Source: Arthrobacter globiformis (lineage in GTDB: Bacteria; Actinomycetota; Actinomycetes; Actinomycetales; Micrococcaceae). Taken from it: DNA of 64,000 nucleotides. Positions 16,241-24,810 of the stretch are shown piece after piece. The notes beneath the pieces are model-generated. The model had not been told where the DNA came from and did no database searches. It was given only the letters and a program-made list of their open reading frames with translations. Within the stretch, counting starts at the first letter, position 1. Each line of letters starts with the position of its first letter. The translations under genes and the position numbers were made by a program. The stretch lies in contig NZ_QLNP01000094.1 of NCBI RefSeq assembly GCF_003261175.1, positions 1 to 64,000 of the forward strand, written 5' to 3'.

Positions 16241-17788
16241 GTGAACGGGTCCCATGAGCCAGGCCTGCACCGGCGCCGGTGGGCTGCCGCCGCAGGCGTG
16301 GTGGCAGCCGGCACCGGACTTGTCGCGAGCGAACTCATCGCCGGCTTCGTGAGTCCTTCACTTTCCACGATGACCGCCCTGGGCGGCGCCGTCATCGACG
16401 CTGTTCCGCCGGGCGTCAAGGACTGGGCCGTTTCCCTCTTCGGGACAGCGGACAAGCTTGCCCTGCTGGCCGGCATGGCGCTGGGTATCGCCGTTTTCGC
16501 TGCCGCGGCAGGTGTCCTCGAGCTGCGCCGGCGCTTCGCGGGTGCCGGTATCTTTGCCGTCTTCGGCGTCGTGGGACTGGCCGCGGTCCTGACCCGCGCC
16601 CAGGTGACCGCCGCCGCCGTCGTCCTTCCGCTGCTTGCGGCCGGGATCGGGATCGCCGTGCTCCTGAAGCTGGTCAGCCGCCTGGCGGCCCCGCAAAATG
16701 GGGAGGCCGGCCCGGGACCGGCCCGTCGGGGGTTCTTCCAGCTGCTGGGAGGCACCGCCGCCGGCGTCCTGGTGGGCGGCGCCGTCGTCACCGTCTGGCG
16801 CGGCGGGGCGGCCGGTGTCAATGAGGTCCGCCGGACCCTGCGGCTGCCCGTGCCGCAGTCCCCGGCGCCGCCCATTCCGGCCGGCGCTGACATCGGACTG
16901 GCGGGAGTCGGCCCGCTGGTTACACCCAATCCCGACTTCTACCGGATTGACACTGCGCTGTCCGTTCCCGTTCTTGATTCCCGCGAGTGGAGGCTCAAGG
17001 TCACCGGGCGGGTGGAACGGGAGGTCGAGCTCACCTTCGATGACCTGATGTCAAAGCCCCTGATCGAGCGGCACGTGACCATCGCCTGCGTGTCCAACGA
17101 GGTGGGCGGCGACCTGATCGGCAACGCCAGGTGGCTGGGCTGGCCGGTGCGGGAGCTGCTGGCGATGGCCGGCCCCGCCCCGGACGCGGACATGGTGCTG
17201 TCCCGAAGCGCCGACGGCTTTACGGCCAGCACGCCGCTGGAGGTGCTCACCGACCGCCGTGATGCGCTGCTGGCCGTGGGCATGAACGGCGAACCGCTCC
17301 CGCTCGAACACGGCTTCCCCGTGCGGATGATCGTCCCCGGGCTGTACGGTTACGTGTCCGCGACCAAGTGGCTCACCCAACTGAAGGTCACCAGGTTTGC
17401 CGACGACGTGGCCTACTGGACGCCGCGCGGCTGGTCCGAGCGCGGCCCCATCAAGATCTCGTCCCGTGTCGATGTGCCCCGGAACGGAGCTTCCGTACCG
17501 GCCGGGAACGTGGTGTTCGGGGGCGTGGCTTGGGCGCAGCACACCGGAATCGGCAAGGTCGAGCTGCGCGTGGACCGGGGGAGCTGGCAACCGGCCAAGC
17601 TCGCTCCGGGCATCTCGGTGGACACCTGGTACCAGTGGCAGCTCGGCCTTGACCTGCAGCCCGGGCAGCACGAGATTCAGGTCCGGGCCACGGACCTCAA
17701 GGGCACGGAACAGGCTGAGGAACACCGTTCGGTGGCACCTGACGGCGCCACGGGCTTCCACACCATTAGAGTGGACGTGAAAACGTAG
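16241..17788 (+). CDS. Membrane-anchored molybdopterin-dependent oxidoreductase (sulfite oxidase family)
   Basis: 515 residues. The N-terminal 185 residues hold about five hydrophobic segments. A catalytic domain of the SUOX/YedY family follows, with the molybdenum-ligating cysteine expected in HVTIACVSNEVGGD near residue 287, and WLGWPVRELL and the GFPVRMIVPGLYG motif after it. The C-terminal 120 residues form the Mo-co oxidoreductase dimerisation domain (VFGGVAWAQHTGIGKVELRVD). The catalytic part probably faces outside the membrane (inference from topology). Substrate unknown: sulfite or an S- or N-oxide are family possibilities. It leads the operon with moeA, so it is probably a main user of the cofactor made here. 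Confidence 0.9.
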   Translation: MNGSHEPGLHRRRWAAAAGVVAAGTGLVASELIAGFVSPSLSTMTALGGAVIDAVPPGVKDWAVSLFGTADKLALLAGMALGIAVFAAAAGVLELRRRFAGAGIFAVFGVVGLAAVLTRAQVTAAAVVLPLLAAGIGIAVLLKLVSRLAAPQNGEAGPGPARRGFFQLLGGTAAGVLVGGAVVTVWRGGAAGVNEVRRTLRLPVPQSPAPPIPAGADIGLAGVGPLVTPNPDFYRIDTALSVPVLDSREWRLKVTGRVEREVELTFDDLMSKPLIERHVTIACVSNEVGGDLIGNARWLGWPVRELLAMAGPAPDADMVLSRSADGFTASTPLEVLTDRRDALLAVGMNGEPLPLEHGFPVRMIVPGLYGYVSATKWLTQLKVTRFADDVAYWTPRGWSERGPIKISSRVDVPRNGASVPAGNVVFGGVAWAQHTGIGKVELRVDRGSWQPAKLAPGISVDTWYQWQLGLDLQPGQHEIQVRATDLKGTEQAEEHRSVAPDGATGFHTIRVDVKT

Positions 17789-17806
17789 CCCACCAAAGGC
17801 CGGACC

Positions 17807-19066
17807 ATGCACAGCCTGCACGAACACAGCACCCACGAGCACGGCAAACACGATCACGGTACCCACAGAAGCGTCGCGGACCACCGGCAGGCGGTCAGGG
17901 CACTCCTCGAACCGCTGCTGTCCCCGGAACGGACCGAAAGGCTTCCGCTGGTCCAGGCCCTGGGGCGCGGGCTGGCGGAGGACGTCACCGCTCCGCTGAG
18001 CCTGCCCCCGTTTCCGAACTCCCAGATGGACGGCTTTGCCATCCGTTCCGCGGACGTGCCCGACGGCGGGGCGGACCTGCGCGTCGCCGCTCCGGTTCCG
18101 GCGGGCGCGCGTCCCGAGCTGCTGCAGCCGGGCAGCGCTGCCCCGATCATGACCGGCGCCATGGTGCCTGCGGGGGCAGACGCCGTCGTACCTATTGAAC
18201 AGGCGGTCCCTTCCATCTTTCCGCCCGCGGGCGAAGAGGCTGAGGTGAGGCTGCCGGCCACGGCTGCCGGGACGTACATCCGCGCCGCCGGAAGCGACAT
18301 CGAAGCCGGCCAGCAGGCCCTGGCCGCCGGAACCTGCCTGGGCCCGGCGCAGCTGGGTCTGCTCGCCGCCCTGGGGATGCCCGAGGTCCTGGTCCACAAG
18401 CAACTTTCGGTCCTGCTGGTCACCACCGGCGACGAAGTGGTGGAACCCGGGGAACCGCTCGGCGACGGCAAGATCTATGACGCCAACGGCACCCTCCTGG
18501 AATCCGCGCTGCGGCAGGCGGGACTTGCCGTGACCCGGGCGGGCATTTCAGCCGACAGCCCCGAAGCCCTGCGGACGCTGCTGCGCACCCACATGTCCGC
18601 GGTGGACCTGATTGTCACCACCGGGGGAGTAAGCAAGGGGGCCTACGAGGTGGTGCGGCAGGCCATGGACGGCCAGGACGTCGCGTTCCAGCACGTCGCC
18701 ATGCAGCCCGGCGGCCCCCAGGGACTGGGAACGTTCGACGGCGTCCCCCTCCTTGCGTTTCCGGGGAACCCCGTCAGCTGCCTCGTCTCCTTTGAGATGT
18801 TTCTCCGGCAGGTGCTGGGCGAACTGTTTGGCGCGCCCGCGCCCAGGCCCGCCGTCCGGGCGCGGCTGGCCCAGCCGCTGACTTCCCCGGCCGGCAAGCA
18901 CCAGGTCCGGCGCGGGTCCCTGCAGGCTGACGGCACCATCCGGCTGCAGGGCGGCGAAAGTTCGCATCTGGTGCAGGCGCTGGCCCACTCCAATGCCCTG
19001 GTCCACGTGCCTGCAGGCACTGCCGCTCTCGACGAAGGCGCCGAAGTGGAAGTATGGATGTTGTGA
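17807..19066 (+). CDS. moeA: Molybdopterin molybdenumtransferase MoeA with His-rich N-terminus
   Basis: 419 residues. Inserts molybdate into adenylated molybdopterin, releasing AMP. Family motifs: [60 protein letters not shown] and [16 protein letters not shown]. The first 20 residues contain eight histidines in a [16 protein letters not shown]-type run before the usual N-terminus ([15 protein letters not shown]). AAAGG lies 7 nt before the ATG, which supports including this segment; it may bind metal (inference). It starts 18 nt after the oxidoreductase gene and overlaps moaC. Confidence 0.95.
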   Translation: MHSLHEHSTHEHGKHDHGTHRSVADHRQAVRALLEPLLSPERTERLPLVQALGRGLAEDVTAPLSLPPFPNSQMDGFAIRSADVPDGGADLRVAAPVPAGARPELLQPGSAAPIMTGAMVPAGADAVVPIEQAVPSIFPPAGEEAEVRLPATAAGTYIRAAGSDIEAGQQALAAGTCLGPAQLGLLAALGMPEVLVHKQLSVLLVTTGDEVVEPGEPLGDGKIYDANGTLLESALRQAGLAVTRAGISADSPEALRTLLRTHMSAVDLIVTTGGVSKGAYEVVRQAMDGQDVAFQHVAMQPGGPQGLGTFDGVPLLAFPGNPVSCLVSFEMFLRQVLGELFGAPAPRPAVRARLAQPLTSPAGKHQVRRGSLQADGTIRLQGGESSHLVQALAHSNALVHVPAGTAALDEGAEVEVWML

Positions 19067-19548
19067 CTGCAGAAAATGACCCCGGCGCCCTGACCCACCT
19101 GCGCCGTGACGGCACGGCCCAGATGGTGGACGTCTCAGAAAAACCGGAAACCACACGCGAGGCCACGGCCACCGCGACGGTCCGCAGCACCGCCGAGGTC
19201 CTCGCGCTGCTGGGCACCGGCGGCCTGCCGAAGGGTGATGCGCTCGCCGTGGCCCGGGTTGCCGGGATCATGGCGGCCAAGAAAACCCCTGAACTGATCC
19301 CGCTGTGCCACCCGCTTCCGATCTCAAAGGTGACGGTTGACTTTGAACTCGGACCCGAGACAGTGGACATCCTGGCCACGGTCAAGACCCGCGGGGTGAC
19401 CGGCGTCGAAATGGAGGCCCTGACGGCGGCCTCCGTGGCGGCGCTGAGCGTCTACGACATGATCAAGGCCGTGGACAAGCACGCTGTCCTCACGGACATC
19501 AAGGTCCTGGCCAAGAGCGGCGGCAAGAGCGGGGACTGGGCCCTGTGA
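19063..19548 (+). CDS. moaC: Cyclic pyranopterin monophosphate synthase MoaC
   Basis: 161 residues. Converts 3',8-cyclo-GTP, the MoaA product, to cyclic pyranopterin monophosphate. Signatures: [34 protein letters not shown] with the conserved CHP, and [23 protein letters not shown] with the active-site region. The GTG overlapping the moeA stop by 4 nt is preferred to an ATG three codons upstream because GGAAG is 10 nt from the GTG but only 1 nt from the ATG. It also overlaps mog by 4 nt, so the whole series is translationally coupled. Confidence 0.94.
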   Translation: MTAENDPGALTHLRRDGTAQMVDVSEKPETTREATATATVRSTAEVLALLGTGGLPKGDALAVARVAGIMAAKKTPELIPLCHPLPISKVTVDFELGPETVDILATVKTRGVTGVEMEALTAASVAALSVYDMIKAVDKHAVLTDIKVLAKSGGKSGDWAL

Positions 19549-20072
19549 GCACCCCCGACTCCACAACCGCGGCACCTCACGTCCACGGCGAGGTCCAGGG
19601 CCGCAAGGCCGGCGTCGTGATTGCGTCAACGCGCGCTGCCTCCGGCGTCTACCAGGACGAGACCGGGCCGGTCATCACTGACTGGCTCACCGAACACGGC
19701 TTCGTGCCGTATCCGGTCATGGTGGTGCCCGACGGTGAACCTGTGGGCGCAGCGATCCGCGCGCTACTGACCCAGGAACCCGCCGTCGTCATCACCAGCG
19801 GCGGCACCGGCCTGAGCCCGGACGACCGCACGCCGGAAATGACGCTGCCGCTGCTGGACCGCGAAATCCCCGGCATCATGGAGAGAATCCGCCAGGCCGG
19901 AACGGCGAAGACGCCGCACGCCATGCTCAGCCGCGGACATGCCGGTGCGGCCGGCAGGACTTTCATCATCAACCTGCCCGGATCACCCAAGGGGGTCATG
20001 GACGGCCTGACCGTCCTGGACTCGGTGATCGGGCACCTGTGCGACCAGTTGGAGGGCGGACATGGCCACTGA
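19545..20072 (+). CDS. mog: MogA/MoaB family molybdopterin adenylyltransferase
   Basis: 175 residues. Activates molybdopterin by adenylation before MoeA inserts molybdenum. Motifs: [36 protein letters not shown] (the molybdopterin-binding loop) and [14 protein letters not shown]. The first 25 residues are a polar extension rich in Thr and His. GTG start overlapping moaC by 4 nt; its end overlaps moaE by 11 nt. In actinobacteria this protein and MoeA are separate, unlike the fused gephyrin or Cnx1 of eukaryotes. Confidence 0.92.
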   Translation: MSTPDSTTAAPHVHGEVQGRKAGVVIASTRAASGVYQDETGPVITDWLTEHGFVPYPVMVVPDGEPVGAAIRALLTQEPAVVITSGGTGLSPDDRTPEMTLPLLDREIPGIMERIRQAGTAKTPHAMLSRGHAGAAGRTFIINLPGSPKGVMDGLTVLDSVIGHLCDQLEGGHGH

Positions 20073-20535
20073 GGCTTCGTTCGAAGTAGTAACCGCGGTG
20101 CTCAGCACTGAACCCATCTCCGTGGACCAGGCCATCGCCGCCGTGGAGTCTGAGACGGCCGGAGCTGTAGTTAGCTTCAGCGGCGTGGTCCGGAACCACG
20201 ACGGCGGGAAGCCGGTCGACCGGCTCAGCTACAGCGCCCATCCGACGGCCCGGAAGGTGCTGGACGACGTCGTGGCGCAGCTGGTGGCCGAACAGGCGGC
20301 AGCGGCAGGAGCCGATGGTGCCATGGCTCCGCCCGTCCGGATCTGGGTCGCGCACCGGGTGGGCCCGCTGGAAATTGGCGACCCTGCCCTTGTCTGCGCC
20401 GTAGCGGCCGCCCACCGCGGGCAGGCCTTCGCCGTGTGCTCCGAGCTGGTGGACCGGGTCAAGGCTCAGGTGCCGATCTGGAAGGAACAGTTCTTCAGCG
20501 ACGGCACAGTCGAATGGGTCGGGGCAGGGGAGTAA
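20062..20535 (+). CDS. moaE: Molybdopterin synthase catalytic subunit MoaE
   Basis: 157 residues. Pairs with MoaD to insert two sulfurs into cyclic pyranopterin monophosphate, giving molybdopterin. Recognised from GAVVSFSGVVRNHDGGKPVDRLSYSAHP, shown here only as the GAVVSFSGVVRNHDGG core, WVAHRVGPLEIGDPALV and the C-terminal active-site lysine region VPIWKEQFFSDGTVEWV. It overlaps mog by 11 nt and ends the operon. A 23-bp imperfect duplication covers its stop codon. Confidence 0.94.
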   Translation: MATEASFEVVTAVLSTEPISVDQAIAAVESETAGAVVSFSGVVRNHDGGKPVDRLSYSAHPTARKVLDDVVAQLVAEQAAAAGADGAMAPPVRIWVAHRVGPLEIGDPALVCAVAAAHRGQAFAVCSELVDRVKAQVPIWKEQFFSDGTVEWVGAGE

Positions 20536-20572
20536 GGGCCAGCAGCGCAGGGGAATAAGAGCCGGCAGCGCC
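20527..20572 (+). repeat. 23-bp imperfect duplication across the moaE stop codon
   Basis: GGGGAGTAAGGGCCAGCAGCG and GGGGAATAAGAGCCGGCAGCG lie side by side (19 of 23 positions match over the full unit). The first copy contains the moaE stop TAA. Probably a slippage event. Confidence 0.55.
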
Positions 20573-20640
20573 GCGGAACACGCCGTCCGCGCGTGAGGTA
20601 ACGCATGCGCTCCGGTTCCGTCCGGCGGCCGCCCGAACTG

Positions 20641-20646
20641 TAGTGT
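20641..20646 (+). promoter_or_regulatory. -10 box TAGTGT of leaderless dapB
   Basis: TAGTGT ends 7 nt before the ATG encoding MTQQLPVAV. An in-frame GTG three codons upstream would fall inside the promoter and is rejected. Confidence 0.55.
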
Positions 20647-20653
20647 GGAATCC

Positions 20654-21412
20654 ATGACCCAACAACTTCCTGTCGCCGTTCTGGGCGCAAACGGGCGCAT
20701 GGGCGCCGAGGCCGTGAAGGCCGTGGAGGCCGCCCCGGACATGGTGCTCGTCGCCGCGCTGGGACGCGGTGACTCCCTCGATTCCCTGCGCGACGCCGGT
20801 GCCCGGTATGTCGTGGACCTCACCGTTCCGGAAAGCACCGAGGAGAACGTCCGCTTCGCCGTCGAAAACGGCATGCACGCGGTGGTGGGCACCACGGGCT
20901 GGGACGTGGGCAGGCTGGAGTCGCTGGAGACCCTGCTGGCCGGCCACCCGGAAGTCGGCGTGCTCATTGCACCCAACTTCGCCCTTGGCTCCGTGCTCAC
21001 GTCGGCGTTTGCCGCCAAAGCCTCCAAGTACTTCGAATCAGTGGAGATCATCGAACTCCACCACCCGGACAAGGTGGACGCGCCCTCGGGTACTGCAGTG
21101 CGCACCGCCCAGCTGGTGGCAGCGGAACGCGAGGCGGCCGGCGTCGGCCCCAGCCCGGACGCTACTACAACTGAACTGGCCGGAGCCCGCGGCTGCGAGG
21201 TGGACGGCGTGCGCGTGCACAGCGTCCGGCTCCGGGGGCTCGTGGCCCACCAGGAGGTCCTGCTGGGCGGGCCGGGGGAGCAGCTGACGCTCCGCCATGA
21301 TTCCTTCGACCGCGCCTCGTTCATGCCGGGTGTCCTCCTGGGCGTCCGCAACGTTGCCGCCCACCCTGGACTCACCGTCGGCTTGGACGGCTACCTGGAT
21401 CTGGGGCTGTAA
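20654..21412 (+). CDS. dapB: 4-hydroxy-tetrahydrodipicolinate reductase DapB
   Basis: 252 residues. NAD(P)H-dependent reductase of the lysine/diaminopimelate pathway, acting after DapA, which is encoded 5 kb downstream. The Rossmann motif VLGANGRMGAEAVKAVEAAP is at the N-terminus; GTTGWD binds the nicotinamide side. VEIIELHHPDKVDAPSGTA contains the paired catalytic His and Lys. The C-terminal VRGLVAHQEVLLGG-like stretch is present. The short actinobacterial form lacks insertions found in E. coli. Start set by the -10 box spacing. A small membrane/TPR-like gene follows after 4 nt and is likely co-transcribed. Confidence 0.95.
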   Translation: MTQQLPVAVLGANGRMGAEAVKAVEAAPDMVLVAALGRGDSLDSLRDAGARYVVDLTVPESTEENVRFAVENGMHAVVGTTGWDVGRLESLETLLAGHPEVGVLIAPNFALGSVLTSAFAAKASKYFESVEIIELHHPDKVDAPSGTAVRTAQLVAAEREAAGVGPSPDATTTELAGARGCEVDGVRVHSVRLRGLVAHQEVLLGGPGEQLTLRHDSFDRASFMPGVLLGVRNVAAHPGLTVGLDGYLDLGL

Positions 21413-21416
21413 CGCA

Positions 21417-21905
21417 GTGAAACCGTTTCTTGGCTGGCTGAAGACCAACCGCACCAAGATCTGGGTGGGCGCGGTGACGCTCCTGCTGGTCTTCTACCTT
21501 GTGGTGTCCCTCCAGCGTTCGGTCCTGCTGCTGACCGACCCCGAGCCCGTGGCCAAGGCCATCGGCGCGGCGTACCTCGTGCTGCCGGTGATCGGTGCCT
21601 GGGCCCTGATCCGGGAACTCCTCTTCGGCGCCCGGACCGAGCAGATGGCACGGGTGCTCGAGGCCGAAGGCGGTCTGCCGGAGGATAACCTGCCCCGCAC
21701 GCCGGCCGGCCGGATTATCCGCGCTGCGGCGGACCAGGAGTTCGAGAAATACCGCGCGGAGACGGAGGCGGCCCCGGACGACTGGCGCTCGTGGTTTAGG
21801 CTCAGCTGCGCCTATGACGCGTCCGGTGACCGGAAGCGGGCACGTTCTTCCATGCGCGACGCCGTGCGGCTGTTCCGCGCCTCCGGCGACGCTGTGGCGC
21901 GCTAG
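21417..21905 (+). CDS. Membrane protein with C-terminal TPR-like segment
   Basis: 162 residues from a GTG 4 nt after dapB. Two membrane helices lie near residues 14-32 and 44-65. A cytoplasmic part follows with a single tetratricopeptide-like unit, DWRSWFRLSCAYDASGDRKRARSSMRDAVRLF (core ALA/SGDxxxA pattern only is clear). A similar protein often follows dapB in Arthrobacter-type genomes, but I cannot name its function. It may scaffold a partner at the membrane (inference from the TPR-like unit). Confidence 0.75.
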   Translation: MKPFLGWLKTNRTKIWVGAVTLLLVFYLVVSLQRSVLLLTDPEPVAKAIGAAYLVLPVIGAWALIRELLFGARTEQMARVLEAEGGLPEDNLPRTPAGRIIRAAADQEFEKYRAETEAAPDDWRSWFRLSCAYDASGDRKRARSSMRDAVRLFRASGDAVAR

Positions 21906-21935
21906 CAGGGCAGCCGGTCCAGCCAGACAGCAGGC

Positions 21936-23171
21936 TTAGCGAATCCTTGCCGGCTGGTGGCGGCCCACCTGGTTGGCGGCGTGTCCGAGCCATTCCAGCG
22001 GACCGCGCCATTTCAGGATGGCGAAGACCATCCCGATCACCACGGCCAGCGCCGCGTGGGCGAAGTACATCCCGTCCTCGGTCCACCCCGCAGGCAATGG
22101 CTTGAGGTGGAACGACGCCACCACGCACACGTGTGCCGTGTACAGGGTCAGGGTCATGGCGCCGGGTCCGCGGAGCGGAAGCAGCAGGTCGAGGGCCAGC
22201 CACTGGCCCAGCCTGCCCACCAGAAGGCAAAGGCCGACGACGGCGGCCGCCACACCGCTGGTATGCAGCAGGTCCAGCGTGGCTCCGGAATGGGGCGCGC
22301 TGCTTGCCAGCCACCACCAGGATCCCTCTTGGCGGACGCCGGCCAGATTGACCTGCAGGAGGCTGTCCAGCGGATAGTTGGGGTCGGTGAGGATATCCTG
22401 CAGGGCGGCGCGGCCGCCCCATGGCCCCATTGCCGCCGTCCCCAGGACCTTGGAGAATGCCGCTACAGCCGTGCCGCCGAGCAGCATCAGCACGGGAACT
22501 ATCGCCGTGGTCAGCGCGAGCCTGCCAATGATGAGACCTACCAACAGATATGAAATCCACTGGAACACCGGGTAGTACCCCGTCAGGAACAGGTCGCCAA
22601 GGAGCTGGCCCGGGGCGGTGAGGTCCTCCCACCCCGGGTTGTGGCTGAGCTGCAGCGGCGGATCGGCGGCCATGAGCCACGGCCGCAGCAGGAAAGCAAT
22701 CACCGGGGACAGCAGGATCCAGCCCGCAGCCCAGGCGCACAGGGCCTTCAGCCGCAGCCCGATGAACGGCAGGACGCACAGGAACAGCACGGCGTAATGC
22801 ACCAGGATTACCGCCACGTTGACGTCCAGTCCGCCGAGCGCGAGCCCGACGACGGCAATCACCAGCGCGCGCATAGCGATGCCGCGCCGTGCCGCGGTCA
22901 GTGCCGGTCCGTCAAGAGGCTGTTGCTTGCCGGTGGACAGGGCGAGGCCGATTCCCGCGAGCACGGCAAACAGTGCGGCGGCACGGCCCGAGAATGTCAG
23001 GCCGACCCACGTCGGGGTCAGGGCGGCGTTCGGCTCGAAAGTCGGGAGCAGGTGGGTGGCCATCATGCCCAGGAGGGCCAGGCCGCGGGCAGCGTCGATA
23101 CCGGCCAGCCGGACGCCTGTTGCGGGCACCTTCGCTGTTTTGGAAGATGCAGCCGTGCTCCGCGAGGTCAT
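21936..23171 (-). CDS. DUF418/DUF1624-type multi-spanning membrane protein (heparan-acetyltransferase-like)
   Basis: 411 residues with about ten hydrophobic segments. The N-terminal RLAGIDAARGLALLGMMATHLLPTF matches the start of the heparan-alpha-glucosaminide N-acetyltransferase-like / DUF1624 family; the core is GIDAARGLALLGMMATH with the conserved Arg and His. The C-terminal region with GPGAMTLTLYTAHV resembles DUF418. Members are thought to be acyl transferases at the membrane or uncharacterised permease-like proteins. It converges on the dapB-linked gene. The start has no obvious ribosome binding site, so the N-terminus is less certain. Confidence 0.82.
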   Translation of the reverse strand: MTSRSTAASSKTAKVPATGVRLAGIDAARGLALLGMMATHLLPTFEPNAALTPTWVGLTFSGRAAALFAVLAGIGLALSTGKQQPLDGPALTAARRGIAMRALVIAVVGLALGGLDVNVAVILVHYAVLFLCVLPFIGLRLKALCAWAAGWILLSPVIAFLLRPWLMAADPPLQLSHNPGWEDLTAPGQLLGDLFLTGYYPVFQWISYLLVGLIIGRLALTTAIVPVLMLLGGTAVAAFSKVLGTAAMGPWGGRAALQDILTDPNYPLDSLLQVNLAGVRQEGSWWWLASSAPHSGATLDLLHTSGVAAAVVGLCLLVGRLGQWLALDLLLPLRGPGAMTLTLYTAHVCVVASFHLKPLPAGWTEDGMYFAHAALAVVIGMVFAILKWRGPLEWLGHAANQVGRHQPARIR

Positions 23172-23209
23172 GATGTGATCGTCTCACATCCGCATAGCAG
23201 CACTGATTT

Positions 23210-23316
23210 TCATGAACCAGGGCCGCTAAGGGCGATGTCGCCGTCGGGCTGGGCCTTCAGCTCCGCGATTTGTTCAGGCACGACGTCGGACAGCAGCTTG
23301 GACCGGTGGTGTGGTT
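23210..23316 (-). pseudogene. 3' remnant of a dihydrofolate-reductase-like (RibD C-terminal domain) gene
   Basis: Between the DUF418 gene and the next minus-strand gene, one minus-strand frame reads HHRSKLLSDVVPEQIAELK then AQPDGDIALSGPGS followed by a stop. This matches the LL-GDV-EEVAxLKxxPGGDIxVxGS segment of DHFR-like proteins of the RibD C-terminal family (YyaP type). Sequence upstream of it in the same frame does not continue the family, and the part after SGPGS is missing. It is best read as a decayed fragment, too short to function. Confidence 0.55.
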
Positions 23317-23362
23317 CCTGATCGGCCGCCGGGCGCCGTCCGCGAGAAAAATCCCGTTGCGG

Positions 23363-24736
23363 CTAGAGCAATAGGGCCGGCGGCCTCACCGCGTCGTCCT
23401 CGGGTGCTTCGAACCATGCCCGGCCGTGGCGGTACCGGAATGCGAATCCGGTGTATCCGGCCGGCCGCAGGTCGACCGTGTCGAGGACGCCCGCTGCCGG
23501 GCGCTCGGCCTGGTCCCAGCAGGGAACAACGGCTCCCGGCTCAGCTACCCGTGCAAGTCCGATGTCAGGGAAGCTCGCGTCGACGTATCCGGCGCGTGCC
23601 GTGAGAGGTACTCCCGTGTAGATGCAGCCGGCAAAACCGTACAGCAGCAGCCGATTCTCGTTCGGCCGCGACTGTTCCGGCAGCTCGGACCGCTCATCCC
23701 AGAGCCAGGATTCCGCGGCCATCGCCGCAAACTCCGCCGCAGACAGGTCATTAATCCTGTCTATTCCATGGAGCGGGCAGTAATCCGAAGCGTGCACGCC
23801 CTCCTCCGGCATGAGGCGGTCGTCGGCATCCGGAAAGGACCGGCGGAATTCCAAGAGGCAGATGCATCCACCGGACGTGGCATCTTTCAGGGGTACGAGC
23901 CCGGACGCGTCATCAACGAAAGGCCATGACGGCGCCAGACCCGCCCCCGCCGGAACTTCCCAGACGAGGCGCTTCCCCACCCGACTCATCGCGAACAGCC
24001 GCCCACCCTGACTCACCACTGTGGCGATGGCCATGATGCTTAGTGCGGCCGCCACTGCAGCAAAAGCGCTTGAGGATGATTCCTTGGCCATTTCCTCATA
24101 GGTTCGACCGAGTTCAGCGGGAAGCGCCGCGAAGGCAACTGTCCAACCGGCAGTGGCCGTGGCGACAAAGACGAGGGCTTTGATGTGGCCGCGGCGAAGC
24201 GCCCGCTTGCTGGCTTTCACTGCGTTGGCGCCCACTGCGGCAGTGCGTCCCGTGGTTGACGACCGCGCCAGCGCACGCACTGCGCGCACTTCACGCCATG
24301 ACCGGGAGGCCGCAGCCAGGGCCAGCACGGCGCCTACCGCAGAGCCAAGCCACCACACCGGTCCGGAGGCATAGCCGTCCAAACTGTGGGGCACGGCTGC
24401 GAAGCCGAGGACCAACGGTGCTGCCACTACGGCATGCCGTCCCAGCATCCAGCCAAGGACACAGAAACCTGTAGCGAGAAGAATGCTCGCGATGCCCACC
24501 ATGTCGATGAGGCGGAACGTTCCGTACCATGAAGGGTCATCGAAGGATTCCCAACCACGATCAGCGATAAAGGCCCCGGCTGTCCCGAGTAAGCCAGTGA
24601 GCCAACCAAGAATCCCCAGCCGCCGGGAAGACACCCGCTTCGGGAGGGCGGCCCATGCCCGCGTTTCCGGACGCACGATGTCACAGCTGAGGGTCAACAG
24701 TCGATCCTTCCGCGCGGCCTGATTTACGTTGATCAT
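23363..24736 (-). CDS. Unrecognised membrane protein, possibly horizontally acquired
   Basis: 457 residues, not matched to any family I know. The N-terminal 260 residues hold about six or seven hydrophobic segments with basic loops (for example ARSSTTGRTAAVGANAVKASKRALRRGH in part as KASKRALRRGH). The C-terminal 190 residues are soluble, with several Cys/Trp residues and the segments GGCICLLEFRRSF, DYCPLHGIDRINDL and PAGYTGFAFRYRHGRAWF. Base composition appears somewhat less GC-rich than its neighbours. The ATG (MINVNQ) has only a weak ribosome binding site. It is flanked by a reductase remnant and a short DUF222-like gene, which suggests an accessory insertion. Confidence 0.6.
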   Translation of the reverse strand: MINVNQAARKDRLLTLSCDIVRPETRAWAALPKRVSSRRLGILGWLTGLLGTAGAFIADRGWESFDDPSWYGTFRLIDMVGIASILLATGFCVLGWMLGRHAVVAAPLVLGFAAVPHSLDGYASGPVWWLGSAVGAVLALAAASRSWREVRAVRALARSSTTGRTAAVGANAVKASKRALRRGHIKALVFVATATAGWTVAFAALPAELGRTYEEMAKESSSSAFAAVAAALSIMAIATVVSQGGRLFAMSRVGKRLVWEVPAGAGLAPSWPFVDDASGLVPLKDATSGGCICLLEFRRSFPDADDRLMPEEGVHASDYCPLHGIDRINDLSAAEFAAMAAESWLWDERSELPEQSRPNENRLLLYGFAGCIYTGVPLTARAGYVDASFPDIGLARVAEPGAVVPCWDQAERPAAGVLDTVDLRPAGYTGFAFRYRHGRAWFEAPEDDAVRPPALLL

Positions 24737-24775
24737 TCCATGGCCGGCGGACTGCGGCTGGCATTTTCGCGACCC

Positions 24776-24804
24776 TTGTATTCGAATATATATTCGAATA
24801 GTAT
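24776..24804 (+). promoter_or_regulatory. Promoter fully covered by a 22-bp LexA-box-like palindrome
   Basis: A perfect 22-bp palindrome (24779-24800), whose half is TATTCGAATAT, contains CGAAT-ATAT-ATTCG. This has the arm spacing of the actinobacterial SOS box CGAAC-N4-GTTCG, and the recA box in this window also uses CGAAT. TTGTAT (24776-24781), 17 bp, then TAGTAT (24799-24804) make a promoter in which the palindrome fills the spacer. TAGTAT ends 6 nt before the downstream ATG. A bound repressor would block transcription. LexA as the repressor is inferred. Confidence 0.6.
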
Positions 24805-24810
24805 TCCGGC

